DNA of 64,000 bases from Pycnococcus provasolii (GCA_049487715.1 CP150564.1:186001-250000), one strand, 5' to 3'. Counted from the stretch's first letter, positions 47,291 through 56,626 are shown. Program-made: numbers and translations. Notes: generated by a model from the letters alone, not told the origin.

Positions 47291-47863
47291 TCCCCTAGTG
47301 CTTTCTCGGACCGGTGGTAATATTACCATTTTGGTGGTAATTGTACCATGACTTGGGGCACGCTTGTGGACCACTAGCCGCCTCTGACTGTGCAAGTTCG
47401 CAGGCGAGAAAACTTGCCCTCGACGTCGTCTGAAGAGTGATTGGCACTATTTGCTAAGTATTCGTGGCATGAGAAATACAGGCGACAACGTGTATCAACC
47501 AGAATGTACGAGGAAATATGACCAAGAATCCCGAAACTAAAATTTTTGATCGGAACATTTGGTCGTAAAAATTGTCTCCTTGAGATTTCTGGAATACAAC
47601 GTATCGTATTAACCACAAGTCCACTGAGATCAAATTATTTTGGAAATATGGGCCTTGTTGTTATCGTTCGATTCATCGAGCCATTTTGGGAAAATTCGAC
47701 CAAAACATATGGCGTTCGCTTGCCAGAGGCGTTCGTCATAACGCCATTGGAAATGGTCGGGATTCGTTGAACCCCTCAAACCCCGATCAAAATTACCGTT
47801 TTGTGAAAACCCAATTACCATGGTAAAATTACCTTACCACCGGTCCGAGAAAGCACTAGGGGA
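47291..47863. mobile_element. MITE-like element with 30-base perfect terminal inverted repeats
   Basis: The left end TCCCCTAGTGCTTTCTCGGA... (47291-47320) is the exact reverse complement of 47834-47863. The 573-base element is AT-rich and non-coding. Next to each arm are further GGTGGTAAT/TTACCATGG-like subterminal repeats. Flanking AT dinucleotides on both sides may be a short target duplication, but this is not decisive. It adjoins the shorter inverted-repeat element directly. Confidence 0.7.
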
Positions 47864-48164
47864 TACTACGATACGGATAGTTTGGAAATCTCTTCGAAGA
47901 TTCTCCCAGGTAGGGTTAGGGTTTTCAAGGGATTCGGGTTAGGGTTACGTGTACGTGTACGTGTGTGGCTCTCAAAGCTCGAGGCTCGCAGTGCACAACG
48001 CCCCTTTCCTTGTCCATTTCCCTTGTCACAAACCGCTTACTGTAAAGTATTTTACTGTGTACGTGCCACCCTTCACCAAGTCGTTTGGTTTGCACCAGAG
48101 TCGTCGTGCTCCGTCCGTCAGACTGTGAGACTGTGAGAGGTGGAATAGTAGTATTTACTAGACT

Positions 48165-49556
48165 ATGCAAAGAATACACGTCTCCACGGGATCCATGTTA
48201 TCATCAATGTCGTCTTGCAAGCCGTTGTTGAACTTAAATTTCGCATCATCATCTTCTGCTTCTGCTTCATCGTCGTCGTTATCGAAGAAAGTTGGTGGTG
48301 GTGGTGGTGGATTACAGCACGCCATCCACATTTGCCGTCCATCGAAACGAAACCGAAGTCCGTATGTCGCTGATGTCGAGCTTCTTGAAGGGCCACCAGG
48401 GTTGGGTGGACTTAGGGAAAAGAGAGAGGCGATCGCACACGTGCCTAACCTCGATAACGGAGGGAAGTGTGTGCCTGGTGCGCACCTACTCGTCAGAAGA
48501 CAACCTGGTGTTACGCCTAACACGCTTGGACCGCACGGAACGCCGAAGTGTGAGGTGATTTGTCAGCTAGTTCGTGTGAAAGAACCGCCGGCGACGCACG
48601 ACGAGCCCGGCTGGCACGAAGGCGAGGATGGCGGTGTGTGGGTGAACGCTCACCCACGCATTGGGGAACAGCTCGCACAGAGCCTCATGGAACGCGGTAC
48701 CCTGGACGAATCACTTTCCGTTCAAGTTCAGAAAGATACAACGCACGTGTTTGAGCAGGTGACGCTCACGGCGGCTTCCGGAGAGGTGTTTCGACCTGAC
48801 TTTGTTGTTGCTGACGACGACGCCAACTCAATCACAGTCGTGGAAGTCAAGCAAGTCGTTGACACGGACGTTGCGCCAGAGCACGCGGAAGCTCTCGCGG
48901 TGCAGCGATCGCCCGCACCTGTCTTCGTATCGCCACATGGTGGGAAGGATGGACGCAGCGGCATCTTTCCGTGGGGAGGCTCAAACCAGACGGGACCTGA
49001 TGGCGAGAAGGTCGTGTCGGCGCGAGCCATCAAACACGTCGATTTGTTGTCGAAGCTCGCCTCATCAAAACCTGACAAATCAAAGGCGAAGGCGCGCAAG
49101 ACGCCCTGGACGCAGGCCGAGGCGGCGGAGGCGGCAAACCGCGCTGTCGCGGGCAAGCAGTCGCACGGCGCCGCTCGCGTCAGTGCCGCCGTGGTGTTCA
49201 TCGTGGGACGCGCCGACGTTACTTGCATGCGTCCGAATGGTGCTGCATGCCCGTCGTTTGCGAGGCACTTGGAAAATGCGCGAAAGAATGGCGTAAAGGC
49301 AATTGCGCGCAGAATCGTTTGGGACAACGACGGTGCGGCCTATGATGGCGGGGACCTTCCGATCTTAGATGCTCTCGAGGCGAATGCCAAGCTGTCGGCG
49401 CCAAAGCAGGCTGCCACCTCGCCGAAGAAGAATCAAGTGAAGGCGCAGGCCGCCTCCTCGCCAGAAAAGAAGCAAGCGAAGGCGCACCCGCAGCCGCAGG
49501 TGGAAACGCCACCGGCGAAGCGCACGCGTTCGCGCACGCGGGTCCCCACAGTCTGA
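48165..49556 (+). CDS. SfsA family protein (PD-(D/E)xK-type nuclease fold), extended
   Basis: The ATG at 48165 gives 463 residues. Residues 1-60 are Ser-rich with basic residues, possibly a transit peptide. The SfsA pattern follows: YVADVELLEG, AIAHVPN, PGAHLLVRR, VWVNAHPRIGEQLAQSLMERG, then FRPDFVVADDD and VVEVKQV, which provide the Asp...Glu-x-Lys signature of the PD-(D/E)xK fold. Later come KHVDLL and AAVVFIVGRADVTCMRPN, ARKNGVKAIA and a basic C-terminal tail with SPxK repeats. Bacterial SfsA is about 235 residues; here two insertions (about 250-290 and 305-345) and the tail double the length. The biochemical role is unresolved even in bacteria. In an alga this could be plastid-derived; the basic tail suggests nucleic-acid binding. 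Confidence 0.75.
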   Translation: MQRIHVSTGSMLSSMSSCKPLLNLNFASSSSASASSSSLSKKVGGGGGGLQHAIHICRPSKRNRSPYVADVELLEGPPGLGGLREKREAIAHVPNLDNGGKCVPGAHLLVRRQPGVTPNTLGPHGTPKCEVICQLVRVKEPPATHDEPGWHEGEDGGVWVNAHPRIGEQLAQSLMERGTLDESLSVQVQKDTTHVFEQVTLTAASGEVFRPDFVVADDDANSITVVEVKQVVDTDVAPEHAEALAVQRSPAPVFVSPHGGKDGRSGIFPWGGSNQTGPDGEKVVSARAIKHVDLLSKLASSKPDKSKAKARKTPWTQAEAAEAANRAVAGKQSHGAARVSAAVVFIVGRADVTCMRPNGAACPSFARHLENARKNGVKAIARRIVWDNDGAAYDGGDLPILDALEANAKLSAPKQAATSPKKNQVKAQAASSPEKKQAKAHPQPQVETPPAKRTRSRTRVPTV

Positions 49557-49744
49557 AGAAGAAGGTGCTTTGTTGTGCTGTGCTCAAGTAATCAAGTCAC
49601 AAGTAATTTCACATACATGAAAAGTACATAAAAACTACCACCACTACCACAATTCTTACATCATTACTGCATAAAAGAGAGGTCTAGGCTAGGCGAACAA
49701 ACACAATCACAAACACAAACACAAACACAAGCACAGACAGCTAG

Positions 49745-49788
<44 letters not shown>

Positions 49789-49980
49789 GTCAAGGACAAC
49801 GACAAGGACGTGCTGTGCGTGCGTGCTCTCCTCCCTAACTAAAACCCGTTATTATTCGTAGGGGGGGTACCCTACTGTAACCCCTAATCTAAACTTCGTG
49901 AGCTTTTCCCCCCCCCGGAATCCTCCGGCATCCCCCATCCCGCCGCCATACCTGTTCCAGGCTTCCAGCTCGCGCTTATC
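49557..49980. other. Tandem-gene spacer with microsatellites
   Basis: Between SfsA and the next plus-strand gene. It includes (CAAACA)n at about 49703-49733, (GACAAC)n at about 49743-49790, and a CCCCCCCC run just before the ATG. No gene is seen. Confidence 0.5.
49743..49790. repeat. (GACAAC)n microsatellite
   Basis: Eight near-perfect hexanucleotide units. Confidence 0.85.
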
Positions 49981-51903
49981 ATGCCGTCGTCCCCCCCCTC
50001 ACATCCGCAGGTGTCCGATACGGTGTTAACGACACGTGAGCGCAGCAGTTTAGGACGCGCAGTTTTAGAACGTCACTTCTCCATGGTATCCGAAATCTCT
50101 TCGTCGAGTAATTTAGACGGGAATTCGCCCGTCTCACCGCACGCCCCTCTCCCGCCCCCCCCGCTCTCTCGCTCCTTATTGAACCGTCCGTGGCAACTTC
50201 TCACACTCCAGCGACTTTTCGATGTGCCGCTCACACCTTCGTTAGCCACACGTGACGGTGGTGTTGTTTTCGATCGACTTCTAGGAACTATCGATGGAAG
50301 GAAATGGTGGGCGACGCTTGGACTACGTGTGCGTGCTCAAAGAGCGTGGAAACAAGCACTCAGGCATAACGCGTCGCACCTCAGACAAAGTGCGTCCAAC
50401 AACAGCGTCGGGACGCCCGGTGCCGTGCCAAAACCACTTCTGCGCGTCGGACTCAAGGAAAGCAGCGCGACGTCGCTGCTCGACCCGGATAACTACGCGC
50501 TCGCGTGCAAAGCGAGGTGGCAAAGCCCGAAGGGGGGCGCGCTCACGGTCACCGCGCAGGCTGACGTGCCTTCCATGGCGGTGCCCGCCGAACGGTGGTG
50601 GGCTCGCGCGCCCAAGCGACTAACTGCAGTGCTTCGACTCAAGGGGCACGACCTGTCCGGTGAGGCATCGCGCAACCGTGGCAAGCCACCGCCTCTCGTG
50701 GGATGGTCCATGCTCGACGCGGACATGGCCAGGGTGCCGTCCGACGATCAGCAGCAGCAGCAGCAACCCGCAGGACTCGCGGGTGCAGGACTCGCAGCAC
50801 CGCCCGTGGCTACCGTGCTGCTCACCAGCCGAAACAGGAGCAGGTGGCGCTACCGTCTCGGCTGGGAACGTGCGCCAGATGCGCTTGCGGCACGTTTCGG
50901 CGTTCCGTCGCCTACGCAGTTGCCACCCAACTCTGTCAGCACGCGCCACGTCGCATGTCTGATGCACGAGGCTTCGTTCGTCAGCCGACCGTCGTCGACG
51001 ACGCCCGCGCAAAGAGCCTCGTCGCAGCAGCAGGCATCGTCGTCGACAACGCCGGAGCTCGCCTCCGCTGCCGCCGCCGCCGCCGCCGTCGCATCGCCTA
51101 GCAAAGGCAAGAGACGACCATTCAGCGCGCTCGTGGCACAGCCGCGCAGATGCTTGCACGTTGCCCTTGGCGCGTACGCAAGCCGGGAGTGCGAGGCGCC
51201 GCCAAATTCCGCACCGCCGCCGCCGCCGACGGCCAGCGCCGCGGAGCGAATCAAGCACACCGCGCTCACGGGATCGCGCGTATGCGCATTCGGCGTTGCG
51301 GACATGCGCATAACCACGGGGCGCTTCGAGCGATGGTTCCTCGACCACACCATGCTCGGCGCGCGTCTCGATGCCGCGGCGCTCGTGCCCGTGTCTAAAA
51401 TCGCAGCCGGCGAGACCGTGCGTGCTGCCGACTGCACGAGGCGCGGCGCACTCACGCTGTCGCTCACACAGCAGGTGATCGGCCCACTTCGCTTTCGTGC
51501 GGATGGGCGCATAGGCTTGCGCCCGATTGCGCCGCGACTGGGGTCGGAAGATCCCATGGCTGCCGCAGGCGCGGCTGCCGAGGCGCGCCTCTCCTCCTCG
51601 TCCAGCAGCATCCCGACCACGTCGGCGGCATCGCCGCCTGCAGAAGGCTCTGCGACATCGAGACTTCAGCGGGCCACCTTGTCCGCACGTGCCGCCGCGG
51701 CACGTGTGATGCAGAACGCGCCGGAGTCTGTGCAGACGCGTGCATTAGGCGCGATCGAGGCGACAAAACGCGTCACGGTCGCCGACACGGTGTTCAGCCT
51801 CGACATTCCCTTGACGCCTACGGCGGGTGCGATGAAGGCTGTCGTGTGGTACGCGCCAGGACGCGGGGAAGGCATGATGGAGTTGCGGTGTCTGGAGGCG
51901 TGA
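49981..51903 (+). CDS. Hypothetical strand-rich protein, possibly TGD4-like outer-envelope lipid-transfer protein
   Basis: The ATG at 49981 gives 640 residues. No single motif is diagnostic. Several stretches have alternating hydrophobic/polar strand character (RLLGTIDGRKWWATLGLRVR; ALTVTAQADVPSMAV; RWRYRLGWERAP; LTLSLTQQVIGPLRFRADG; AGAMKAVVWYAPGRGEGMM), separated by long Ala/Ser/Pro/Gln-rich linkers. A beginning with RPWQLLTLQRLFDVPLTPS and an end with a conserved-looking MKAVVWYAPGRG strand pair recall plant TGD4, a beta-barrel-like chloroplast envelope protein binding phosphatidic acid, but this is a weak memory-based suggestion. Codon use and GC bias look genuine for coding. A plastid or mitochondrial outer-membrane barrel is the best structural guess. 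Confidence 0.6.
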   Translation: MPSSPPSHPQVSDTVLTTRERSSLGRAVLERHFSMVSEISSSSNLDGNSPVSPHAPLPPPPLSRSLLNRPWQLLTLQRLFDVPLTPSLATRDGGVVFDRLLGTIDGRKWWATLGLRVRAQRAWKQALRHNASHLRQSASNNSVGTPGAVPKPLLRVGLKESSATSLLDPDNYALACKARWQSPKGGALTVTAQADVPSMAVPAERWWARAPKRLTAVLRLKGHDLSGEASRNRGKPPPLVGWSMLDADMARVPSDDQQQQQQPAGLAGAGLAAPPVATVLLTSRNRSRWRYRLGWERAPDALAARFGVPSPTQLPPNSVSTRHVACLMHEASFVSRPSSTTPAQRASSQQQASSSTTPELASAAAAAAAVASPSKGKRRPFSALVAQPRRCLHVALGAYASRECEAPPNSAPPPPPTASAAERIKHTALTGSRVCAFGVADMRITTGRFERWFLDHTMLGARLDAAALVPVSKIAAGETVRAADCTRRGALTLSLTQQVIGPLRFRADGRIGLRPIAPRLGSEDPMAAAGAAAEARLSSSSSSIPTTSAASPPAEGSATSRLQRATLSARAAAARVMQNAPESVQTRALGAIEATKRVTVADTVFSLDIPLTPTAGAMKAVVWYAPGRGEGMMELRCLEA

Positions 51904-52353
51904 AGCGTTTTGAAGCGAATTCACGAAAGAACGGTGGCGGTTGGGACAGGAAGGACCGAAGGAACGAGATTTATTTCTATGGTCACGTTTGTTAAGAAGT
52001 ATTTTTCGTAGATTACACATCTATCAACGATCACCTCTACCTCCGCTCGCGGCGATCGTGCGTGTGCTTTCGATTTGCCCTGCCACCTGGAGTACGATTT
52101 TTATGACGTCGCCGGCATGACCACGCTTCCGACACACATCATCAGCAGAAGGGTAATACTTAGACTTTCTGACGATGAGCTGCGCGAGGTTTGCGCGACC
52201 AGCAGGGCAACGGCGCTGCGGTTCAACATCACACTGGTGTGAAGGACCTTGTCGCCCTGTACGAGGTGCTCGAGCACCACCTCGGGACTGACGGTTTTCT
52301 CACGCCGCACAATGACACGTAGTGCGCGCGCTCTGCGAGGCGCACAATGCAAG
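51904..52353. other. 3' spacer, possible last exon of the sulfotransferase
   Basis: Between convergent genes. On the minus strand a frame from about 52332 to 52101 is open and could be a downstream exon after a 74-base intron (see sulfotransferase). Otherwise nothing is recognised. Confidence 0.4.
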
Positions 52354-53235
52354 TCAGTTTTGTTTATGTTTATGTTTATGTTTATGTCGCCGTTTATCAC
52401 GTTTACCAACGCACTCCACGTTATCTGTCGTGTAGCCATTCCGGTTTGCATGCGCAACTTTCGAAAAAGTACACTCGGAGACATTCAACCAGCGAACAAG
52501 CCGATTGAAATTTTGTATCGAGAATTCTTCGAGAGGTATTTGAAATGCGGACTCGCGATTCTCGTTGGACCAATTCACCAGGTCTTCGTTTCTTTTTGTC
52601 AATGCTTCCACCGTCGTTTGCCGATGAAATTGAGACCGGTGCTGACTCTCCGTATCTTTTCGAAAGTTTACCACAAATTTAGCACACGGGAACAGCTCTT
52701 TCATAAAATCGAGCTGCCGCAGGTCGTATCGAATCTCCTTCCAGCCAATCGCAGCATGTATGCCTATGGCGCCAATGGCAGTGCGCGCATACCGTTGCAA
52801 CTCACACAAAATCTCCTTTTTTTTAACATCGGCGTGATACCATGCACCAATATCTGTTGGGGTGCCTCTAGGTCCAAAGCCCGTTCGCTTAGCATCTTCA
52901 TACAACTCGTGCAGACACTTCGCCATGCCCTTGTTTTCTCCCGCCAAGTACAACGACGGGATTGCGTTCAGCATTTCGAGGATGGTGGTAGACCCAGATC
53001 TGCCGGTCGCTACTACAAAAACCCATGTGTTGTCTCGGCAGATGTCACAAACTCTCTTGTTGTCATTCGCATCACCTTGCGCTACGCTTACGAGCAGGAG
53101 GGAAGCGACAATCGGAAGAACCACTCGCAGCAGCATGCGCGATGATGATGAAGAAGAAGCGCGACGTGACGATGTCGGTTCAGTGCTGACTTCCATCGTG
53201 GGGCGGGGCAAGTTTGCATACTGTGGGCGCGCCAT
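52354..53235 (-). CDS. Type II membrane sulfotransferase-like protein
   Basis: The ATG at 53235 gives 293 residues. Residues about 34-55 form a signal-anchor helix (VVLPIVASLLLVSVA), as in Golgi type II enzymes. The PAPS 5'-phosphosulfate-binding loop is seen as FVVATGRSGSTTI (about 73-85). The later segment FVVNFRKDTESQHRSQF (about 190-206) has the Arg...Ser arrangement of the 3'-phosphate-binding site, and a typical end, KVAHANRNGY, follows. It likely sulfates a carbohydrate or protein in the Golgi. The tail KRDKRRHKHKHKHK reads like untranslated repeat; a GTAAAC donor at 52406, a CTGAC branch-like motif and a CGCAG acceptor ending at 52333 could instead splice onto a further exon. The nucleotides GTTTATGTTTATG are a microsatellite. 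Confidence 0.75.
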   Translation of the reverse strand: MARPQYANLPRPTMEVSTEPTSSRRASSSSSSRMLLRVVLPIVASLLLVSVAQGDANDNKRVCDICRDNTWVFVVATGRSGSTTILEMLNAIPSLYLAGENKGMAKCLHELYEDAKRTGFGPRGTPTDIGAWYHADVKKKEILCELQRYARTAIGAIGIHAAIGWKEIRYDLRQLDFMKELFPCAKFVVNFRKDTESQHRSQFHRQTTVEALTKRNEDLVNWSNENRESAFQIPLEEFSIQNFNRLVRWLNVSECTFSKVAHANRNGYTTDNVECVGKRDKRRHKHKHKHKQN

Positions 53236-53545
53236 AGCGTACGGCGAAGATAAAGCCCCCGCCGATGAGCGCGCACGCCATGCCCGCCCACCATGTCGGT
53301 GAGCGCGAGGAAATCGATATGGAAAACGAACCTCTCACTCTGACCCACTGTCGTCGATCGATCGATCAGTCGGGGAACTCACTCAATTGGGGGTTCCGAC
53401 TTACGTGACGTGACGTCAAGCTCTAGGGAGGGATTCCCCTCCTCCACACAGCCCATCAGGGTCGGGTAGCCTCCCTCCCTCCCTCCATCCAATTGATCCG
53501 TTTTGATGGCGTCTTCCTCGCTCGCATTCATTCTAACACGTTACG
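53236..53545. other. Divergent promoter spacer
   Basis: A 310-base region between the divergent sulfotransferase and SDR genes. It contains ATCGATCGATCGATC near 53357-53370 and (CCCT)n near 53470-53485. No gene is seen. Confidence 0.5.
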
Positions 53546-54709
53546 ATGATGAATGAAGAGTTCAACAACAACAAAAGGAATAATAATCATGGTGGCGGCA
53601 CAGCTGCCGGATTCGTCGCTCGGTACGTCGCGCCGTGTTGGCCTGTCGGACACGTGCTCGGTCTGAAGGGCATCTCCGGGTATGGATCCTCCTCAACTGC
53701 GTCGGAAGTCCTCATTGATCAATACCCTCTGTGGGCTGCTGGTGGTGGTGGCGATGAGGATGCCGCAATGACGACACCACCGTCATCCAGTGCTGGCTTG
53801 GCGGTTGTGACAGGTGCAAACAGCGGATTGGGACGAGAAGTTGCACGCGTGCTCGCATCAGAGCCGGCGAATATGCACGTCGTCATGGCGTGCCGATCGA
53901 CAGAAAAGGCAAACGCGGTGGCTGATGAAATGCGTGCGGACGACCCCAATGCGAAATTGTACGTGATGCAACTCGATCTCGACAATCTGGAGAGCGTGCG
54001 CGGCTTTGCTCGCAAGCTAAAGGCAAGGACCGACACGGGGGAGATGCCGCCACTCCGTCTCCTCGTACTCAATGCCGGAATCATGCCACCAAAGGAAATA
54101 CAAATGAAGGAGATGGAAAATGGTGAGCAAATTGAACAGGCGCTCGCCGTGAACTTTGCTGGACATCACCTGCTCGCCGAGATGCTCGAGGAGCAGCTCA
54201 AGACAGGAGCGCGTGTGCATGGCGACGCGCGCGTCGTCGTCGTCTCCAGCGCCGTGCATCGCCTTCACGGCGTGAAGAACTGCAATGTCGCTGAATTTGG
54301 CGCGTCGTGCTCGCCTCTGCACGCGTATGCGCGAAGCAAACTAGCTGGGATTTTGCATGTACGCCAACTTGCGTCGCGCTGGCGATCGAGTCATCCGAAT
54401 CTGCGTGCCGTTGCCGTGCATCCCGGTGGAGTCGACAGTCAAGGATCGCGAGACAGTGCGACAGGCTCGGGTGCGACTGGGGTGGTGCTACGCGCGCTGG
54501 GTGCGCCGTTCGTGAAATCAGTCGCTCAAGGTGCCGCGTCGATCGTGTGGGCGTGCACATCTCCGCTGGCCACATCAGGATCGTACGTTGCGAACTGCAA
54601 CGTCGCCATGCCCGCCGCGACAGCACTAGACGCGAATCTCGCGTTGGCGCTGGAGGAGCGCGCGCGAAGCTGGACTACCTCTACTAACGCGTTGCCGGTT
54701 GATTTGTAA
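53546..54709 (+). CDS. Short-chain dehydrogenase/reductase (retinol-dehydrogenase / POR-like)
   Basis: The ATG at 53546 gives 387 residues. The cofactor site is VVTGANSGLG (87-96), followed by ACRSTEKA, the basic residue after the second strand that favours NADP(H). LDLDNLESV provides the conserved Asp, and LVLNAGI the NAG motif. The catalytic residues are Ser in VVVSSAVH and Tyr/Lys in YARSK (about 261-265); HPGGV follows. This is the classical SDR set in the arrangement of RDH/WWOX and protochlorophyllide-reductase relatives. The 80-residue low-complexity N-terminus might be a targeting sequence. Substrate unknown. Its last 20 codons and the bases after the stop occur again, degraded, in the duplicated blocks downstream (55075 and 56735), so the duplication began at this gene end. 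Confidence 0.82.
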   Translation: MMNEEFNNNKRNNNHGGGTAAGFVARYVAPCWPVGHVLGLKGISGYGSSSTASEVLIDQYPLWAAGGGGDEDAAMTTPPSSSAGLAVVTGANSGLGREVARVLASEPANMHVVMACRSTEKANAVADEMRADDPNAKLYVMQLDLDNLESVRGFARKLKARTDTGEMPPLRLLVLNAGIMPPKEIQMKEMENGEQIEQALAVNFAGHHLLAEMLEEQLKTGARVHGDARVVVVSSAVHRLHGVKNCNVAEFGASCSPLHAYARSKLAGILHVRQLASRWRSSHPNLRAVAVHPGGVDSQGSRDSATGSGATGVVLRALGAPFVKSVAQGAASIVWACTSPLATSGSYVANCNVAMPAATALDANLALALEERARSWTTSTNALPVDL

Positions 54710-54739
54710 TGGCTGTGTTGGAGACGAGAGCACGCTTAC

Positions 54740-54962
54740 CCTCTTCTGAAATAACACCTTTTCCTATCTTTTCCGGTAACGACCAGCCCACCAGTTCTTC
54801 CGGGAGAAAAGTCATATCCGACACGACCGCCGAGCAATCCTCGATCCGCCACCAGAAGATCGTCATTAGCGGATTCCGGTTCCAGAGCCTCTACTTGCTG
54901 AACAACATCATCATCGAGCAAGTTACGAAGGCGGCGGCGATCGTCGAAGATCCCTGGATCAA
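54740..54962 (-). pseudogene. Degraded copy of the small secreted repeat protein
   Basis: On the minus strand the frame contains DDRRRLRNLLDDDVV, VADRGLLGGRVGYDFSPG and GGLVV, the signature of the small secreted proteins at 55324-56016 and 56991-57386. It has lost the signal peptide and runs into unrelated sequence both ways. It marks the oldest of three copies. Confidence 0.7.
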
Positions 54963-54978
54963 CGTATGAAAACCCGCC

Positions 54979-56260
54979 CGTAGGATGTACGTTGATGTAC
55001 GTATTCTTCTCAAAAAGCAAAAACGTTATCAACAAGAAGATGGGCTGCGTGGCGCTCAAGAAGCGAAGAATCTCGCGTTGGCGCTAGAGGAGCGCGCGCG
55101 AAGCTGGACTACCTCTAGTGCGTTGATTTGTAATGACTGTGTGTAAAGGGCTAGAGGCTGTAAAAAGGTAAAAAGTGTTTAATGTTTCGTGAAATCTGAG
55201 GGAAAGTGTGTATCATTCAAATGTTGCAACAAATTGATCTTCTTCTCCTCCTTATCGCTCGTGTGTTCCACTCACTGGTTGTGAATTGTTCTTCTTGTTG
55301 TTGTGTGCATGATGCACCACCGATTACGGGATACGATTTTCTTCTCGGAGGCGTTCCGAGTTTGCGATTTCAGGCAAATACGTGCCATCTCGAATCGTAG
55401 GGTCGCTGAGTGCCGCGGGATCTTCGCTCAAGTATGAGCGATCCACCGCCAGCTCAAACTCCGGAGCAGGTGCCATGTCGAGAACAACATCATCATCGAG
55501 CAAGTTACGAAGGCGGCGGCGATCGTCATGGCGATCCTCAACGACCAACCCGCCACCACTTCCTGGAGGAGAAAAGTCATATCCGACACGACCACCGAGC
55601 AATCCTCGATCCGCCGCCAGAACATCGTCACCAGCGGGTTCCGGTGCCAGAGCCTCATCTTGCTCCTCGATGACTCCTGGCTCCGAAGCTTCCTGTGCAG
55701 CTTCCTCATCATCGAGCAAGTTACGAAGGCGGCGGCGATCGTCATGGCGATCCTCAACGACCAACCCGCCACGATTTCCAGGAGAAAAGTCATATCCGAC
55801 ACGACCACCGAGCAATCCTCGATCCGCCGCCAGAACATCGTCACCAGCGGGTTCCGGTGCCAGAGCCTCATCTTGCTCCTCGATGACTCCTGGCTCCGAA
55901 GCTTCCTGTGCAGCTTCCTTCAACGACAACACCGGCGCATCATCCTCTCCGGCGGCGACGACAGCGATCAAAGAAGCGAACACCACCACCACCATCATCA
56001 TCATTAACTTCGCCATCGTTCCGTTTGCAAGTACAAGAATGGAGTACGGACTACGCAAAAACTGAATTAGGGCGCGGGAGAACTTGGTCGGGGATTTTCC
56101 ATCCGACGCTTTTTCTCGTTTTTCTCGTCGCGCAGCAGCCTCCCCCGGCCTGCTTCAGCTTTTCACTTCTCCTCTTTTGCACACGTCACTTGTGCTGTGA
56201 GTCATGTCCGCTGCTGCCTCCACCCCCGCCTCCTCCTCCCTCTCCGTATCGGAGCAACGC
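54979..56260. repeat. Segmental duplication, copy 1
   Basis: Contains a degenerate SDR-tail/coiled-coil-gene remnant (54979-55140), a 3' stretch with TGTAAAGGGCTAGAGGCTGT, a minus-strand small secreted protein, the shared divergent promoter and the first codons of the LC8 gene. The order is repeated at 56642-57790 with high identity. Compared with the second copy it has an extra repeat unit and about 100 additional bases at 55331-55427. Confidence 0.8.
55324..56016 (-). CDS. Small secreted protein with two tandem repeats
   Basis: The first ATG in frame is 56016 (MAKLMMMMVVVVFASLIAVV, a strong signal peptide), giving 230 residues. Two near-identical units of about 68 residues follow, each with EAAQEASEPGVIEEQDEALA, APEPAGDDVLAADRGLLGG and RVGYDFSP, then EDRHDDRRRLRNLLDD. 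The tail is acidic. No family is recognised. Basic RHDDRRRLRN sites could be cleaved by proprotein convertases, giving a secreted peptide precursor design; that is inference. The neighbour copy at 56991-57386 has one unit. It is transcribed divergently from the LC8 gene with a shared promoter of about 190 bases. Confidence 0.7.
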   Translation of the reverse strand: MAKLMMMMVVVVFASLIAVVAAGEDDAPVLSLKEAAQEASEPGVIEEQDEALAPEPAGDDVLAADRGLLGGRVGYDFSPGNRGGLVVEDRHDDRRRLRNLLDDEEAAQEASEPGVIEEQDEALAPEPAGDDVLAADRGLLGGRVGYDFSPPGSGGGLVVEDRHDDRRRLRNLLDDDVVLDMAPAPEFELAVDRSYLSEDPAALSDPTIRDGTYLPEIANSERLREENRIP

Positions 56261-56626
56261 ATCGAGACGTTTGAATCAGCGGTTGCCGTCGACGACGATG
56301 AAAATCCCACCGCGTCGTGTCGGAGAGATACGTCCCACAAACCACACACATATAGTATGTTGGAGCGCAAGGCTGTGATCAAGAACACTGACATGTCCGA
56401 GGACATGCAGCAGGAAGCTATTGACTCCGCGACGCAGGCGCTTGAGAAGTACAATATCGAGAAGGACATTGCTGAGTTCATGAAGAAGGAGTTCGACAAG
56501 AAATACAACCCCACTTGGCACTGCATCGTTGGCCGCAACTTCGGCTCCTACGTGACGCACGAGACCAAGCACTTTATCTACTTCTACCTCGGCGACGTGG
56601 CGATCCTCCTATTCAAGTCGGGATAA
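56204..56626 (+). CDS. Dynein light chain LC8 (DYNLL) with chimeric N-terminal extension
   Basis: From residue 54 ([20 protein letters not shown]) to the end the protein is an almost perfect LC8: [54 protein letters not shown] and LLFKSG. LC8 is a hub dimeriser for dynein and many partners. The ATG at 56204 adds a 53-residue Ser/Ala-rich extension absent from ordinary LC8. The first 20 codons are nearly identical in DNA to the start of the neighbouring gene at 57700. Bases 56290-56327 correspond to 58004-58040 of that gene but in another frame. So LC8 seems to be inserted, without introns, into a deleted copy of the neighbour. Translation might also begin at the internal ATG (56357-56365). 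Confidence 0.85.
   Translation: MSAAASTPASSSLSVSEQRIETFESAVAVDDDENPTASCRRDTSHKPHTYSMLERKAVIKNTDMSEDMQQEAIDSATQALEKYNIEKDIAEFMKKEFDKKYNPTWHCIVGRNFGSYVTHETKHFIYFYLGDVAILLFKSG

Larger units (their letters stand above)
46710..48164. other. 1.45-kb divergent spacer occupied by two inverted-repeat elements
   Basis: This separates the divergent LEA-like gene and SfsA homologue. It contains two inverted-repeat elements (47059-47282 and 47291-47863), annotated separately, and TTAGGGTTAGGG-like motifs at about 47912-47948. No coding gene is supported; open frames inside the second element are AT-rich and unrecognised. Confidence 0.6.

Noticed and set aside
47546-47770. Small frames within the 47.3-47.9 kb element as a transposase
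   Set aside because: Too short and without DDE-like or other catalytic motifs; the element is better seen as non-autonomous.
50620-51620. Two long minus-strand frames opposite the strand-rich protein gene
   Set aside because: High-GC shadow frames, Arg-rich and without motifs.
52249-53145. Plus-strand open frame of 298 codons opposite the sulfotransferase
   Set aside because: The minus strand shows a PAPS-binding loop and membrane anchor; the plus frame has no recognisable pattern.
53100-53300. Plus-strand start region of the antisense frame as an alternative gene start
   Set aside because: It overlaps the first exon of the sulfotransferase in antisense and has no motif support.
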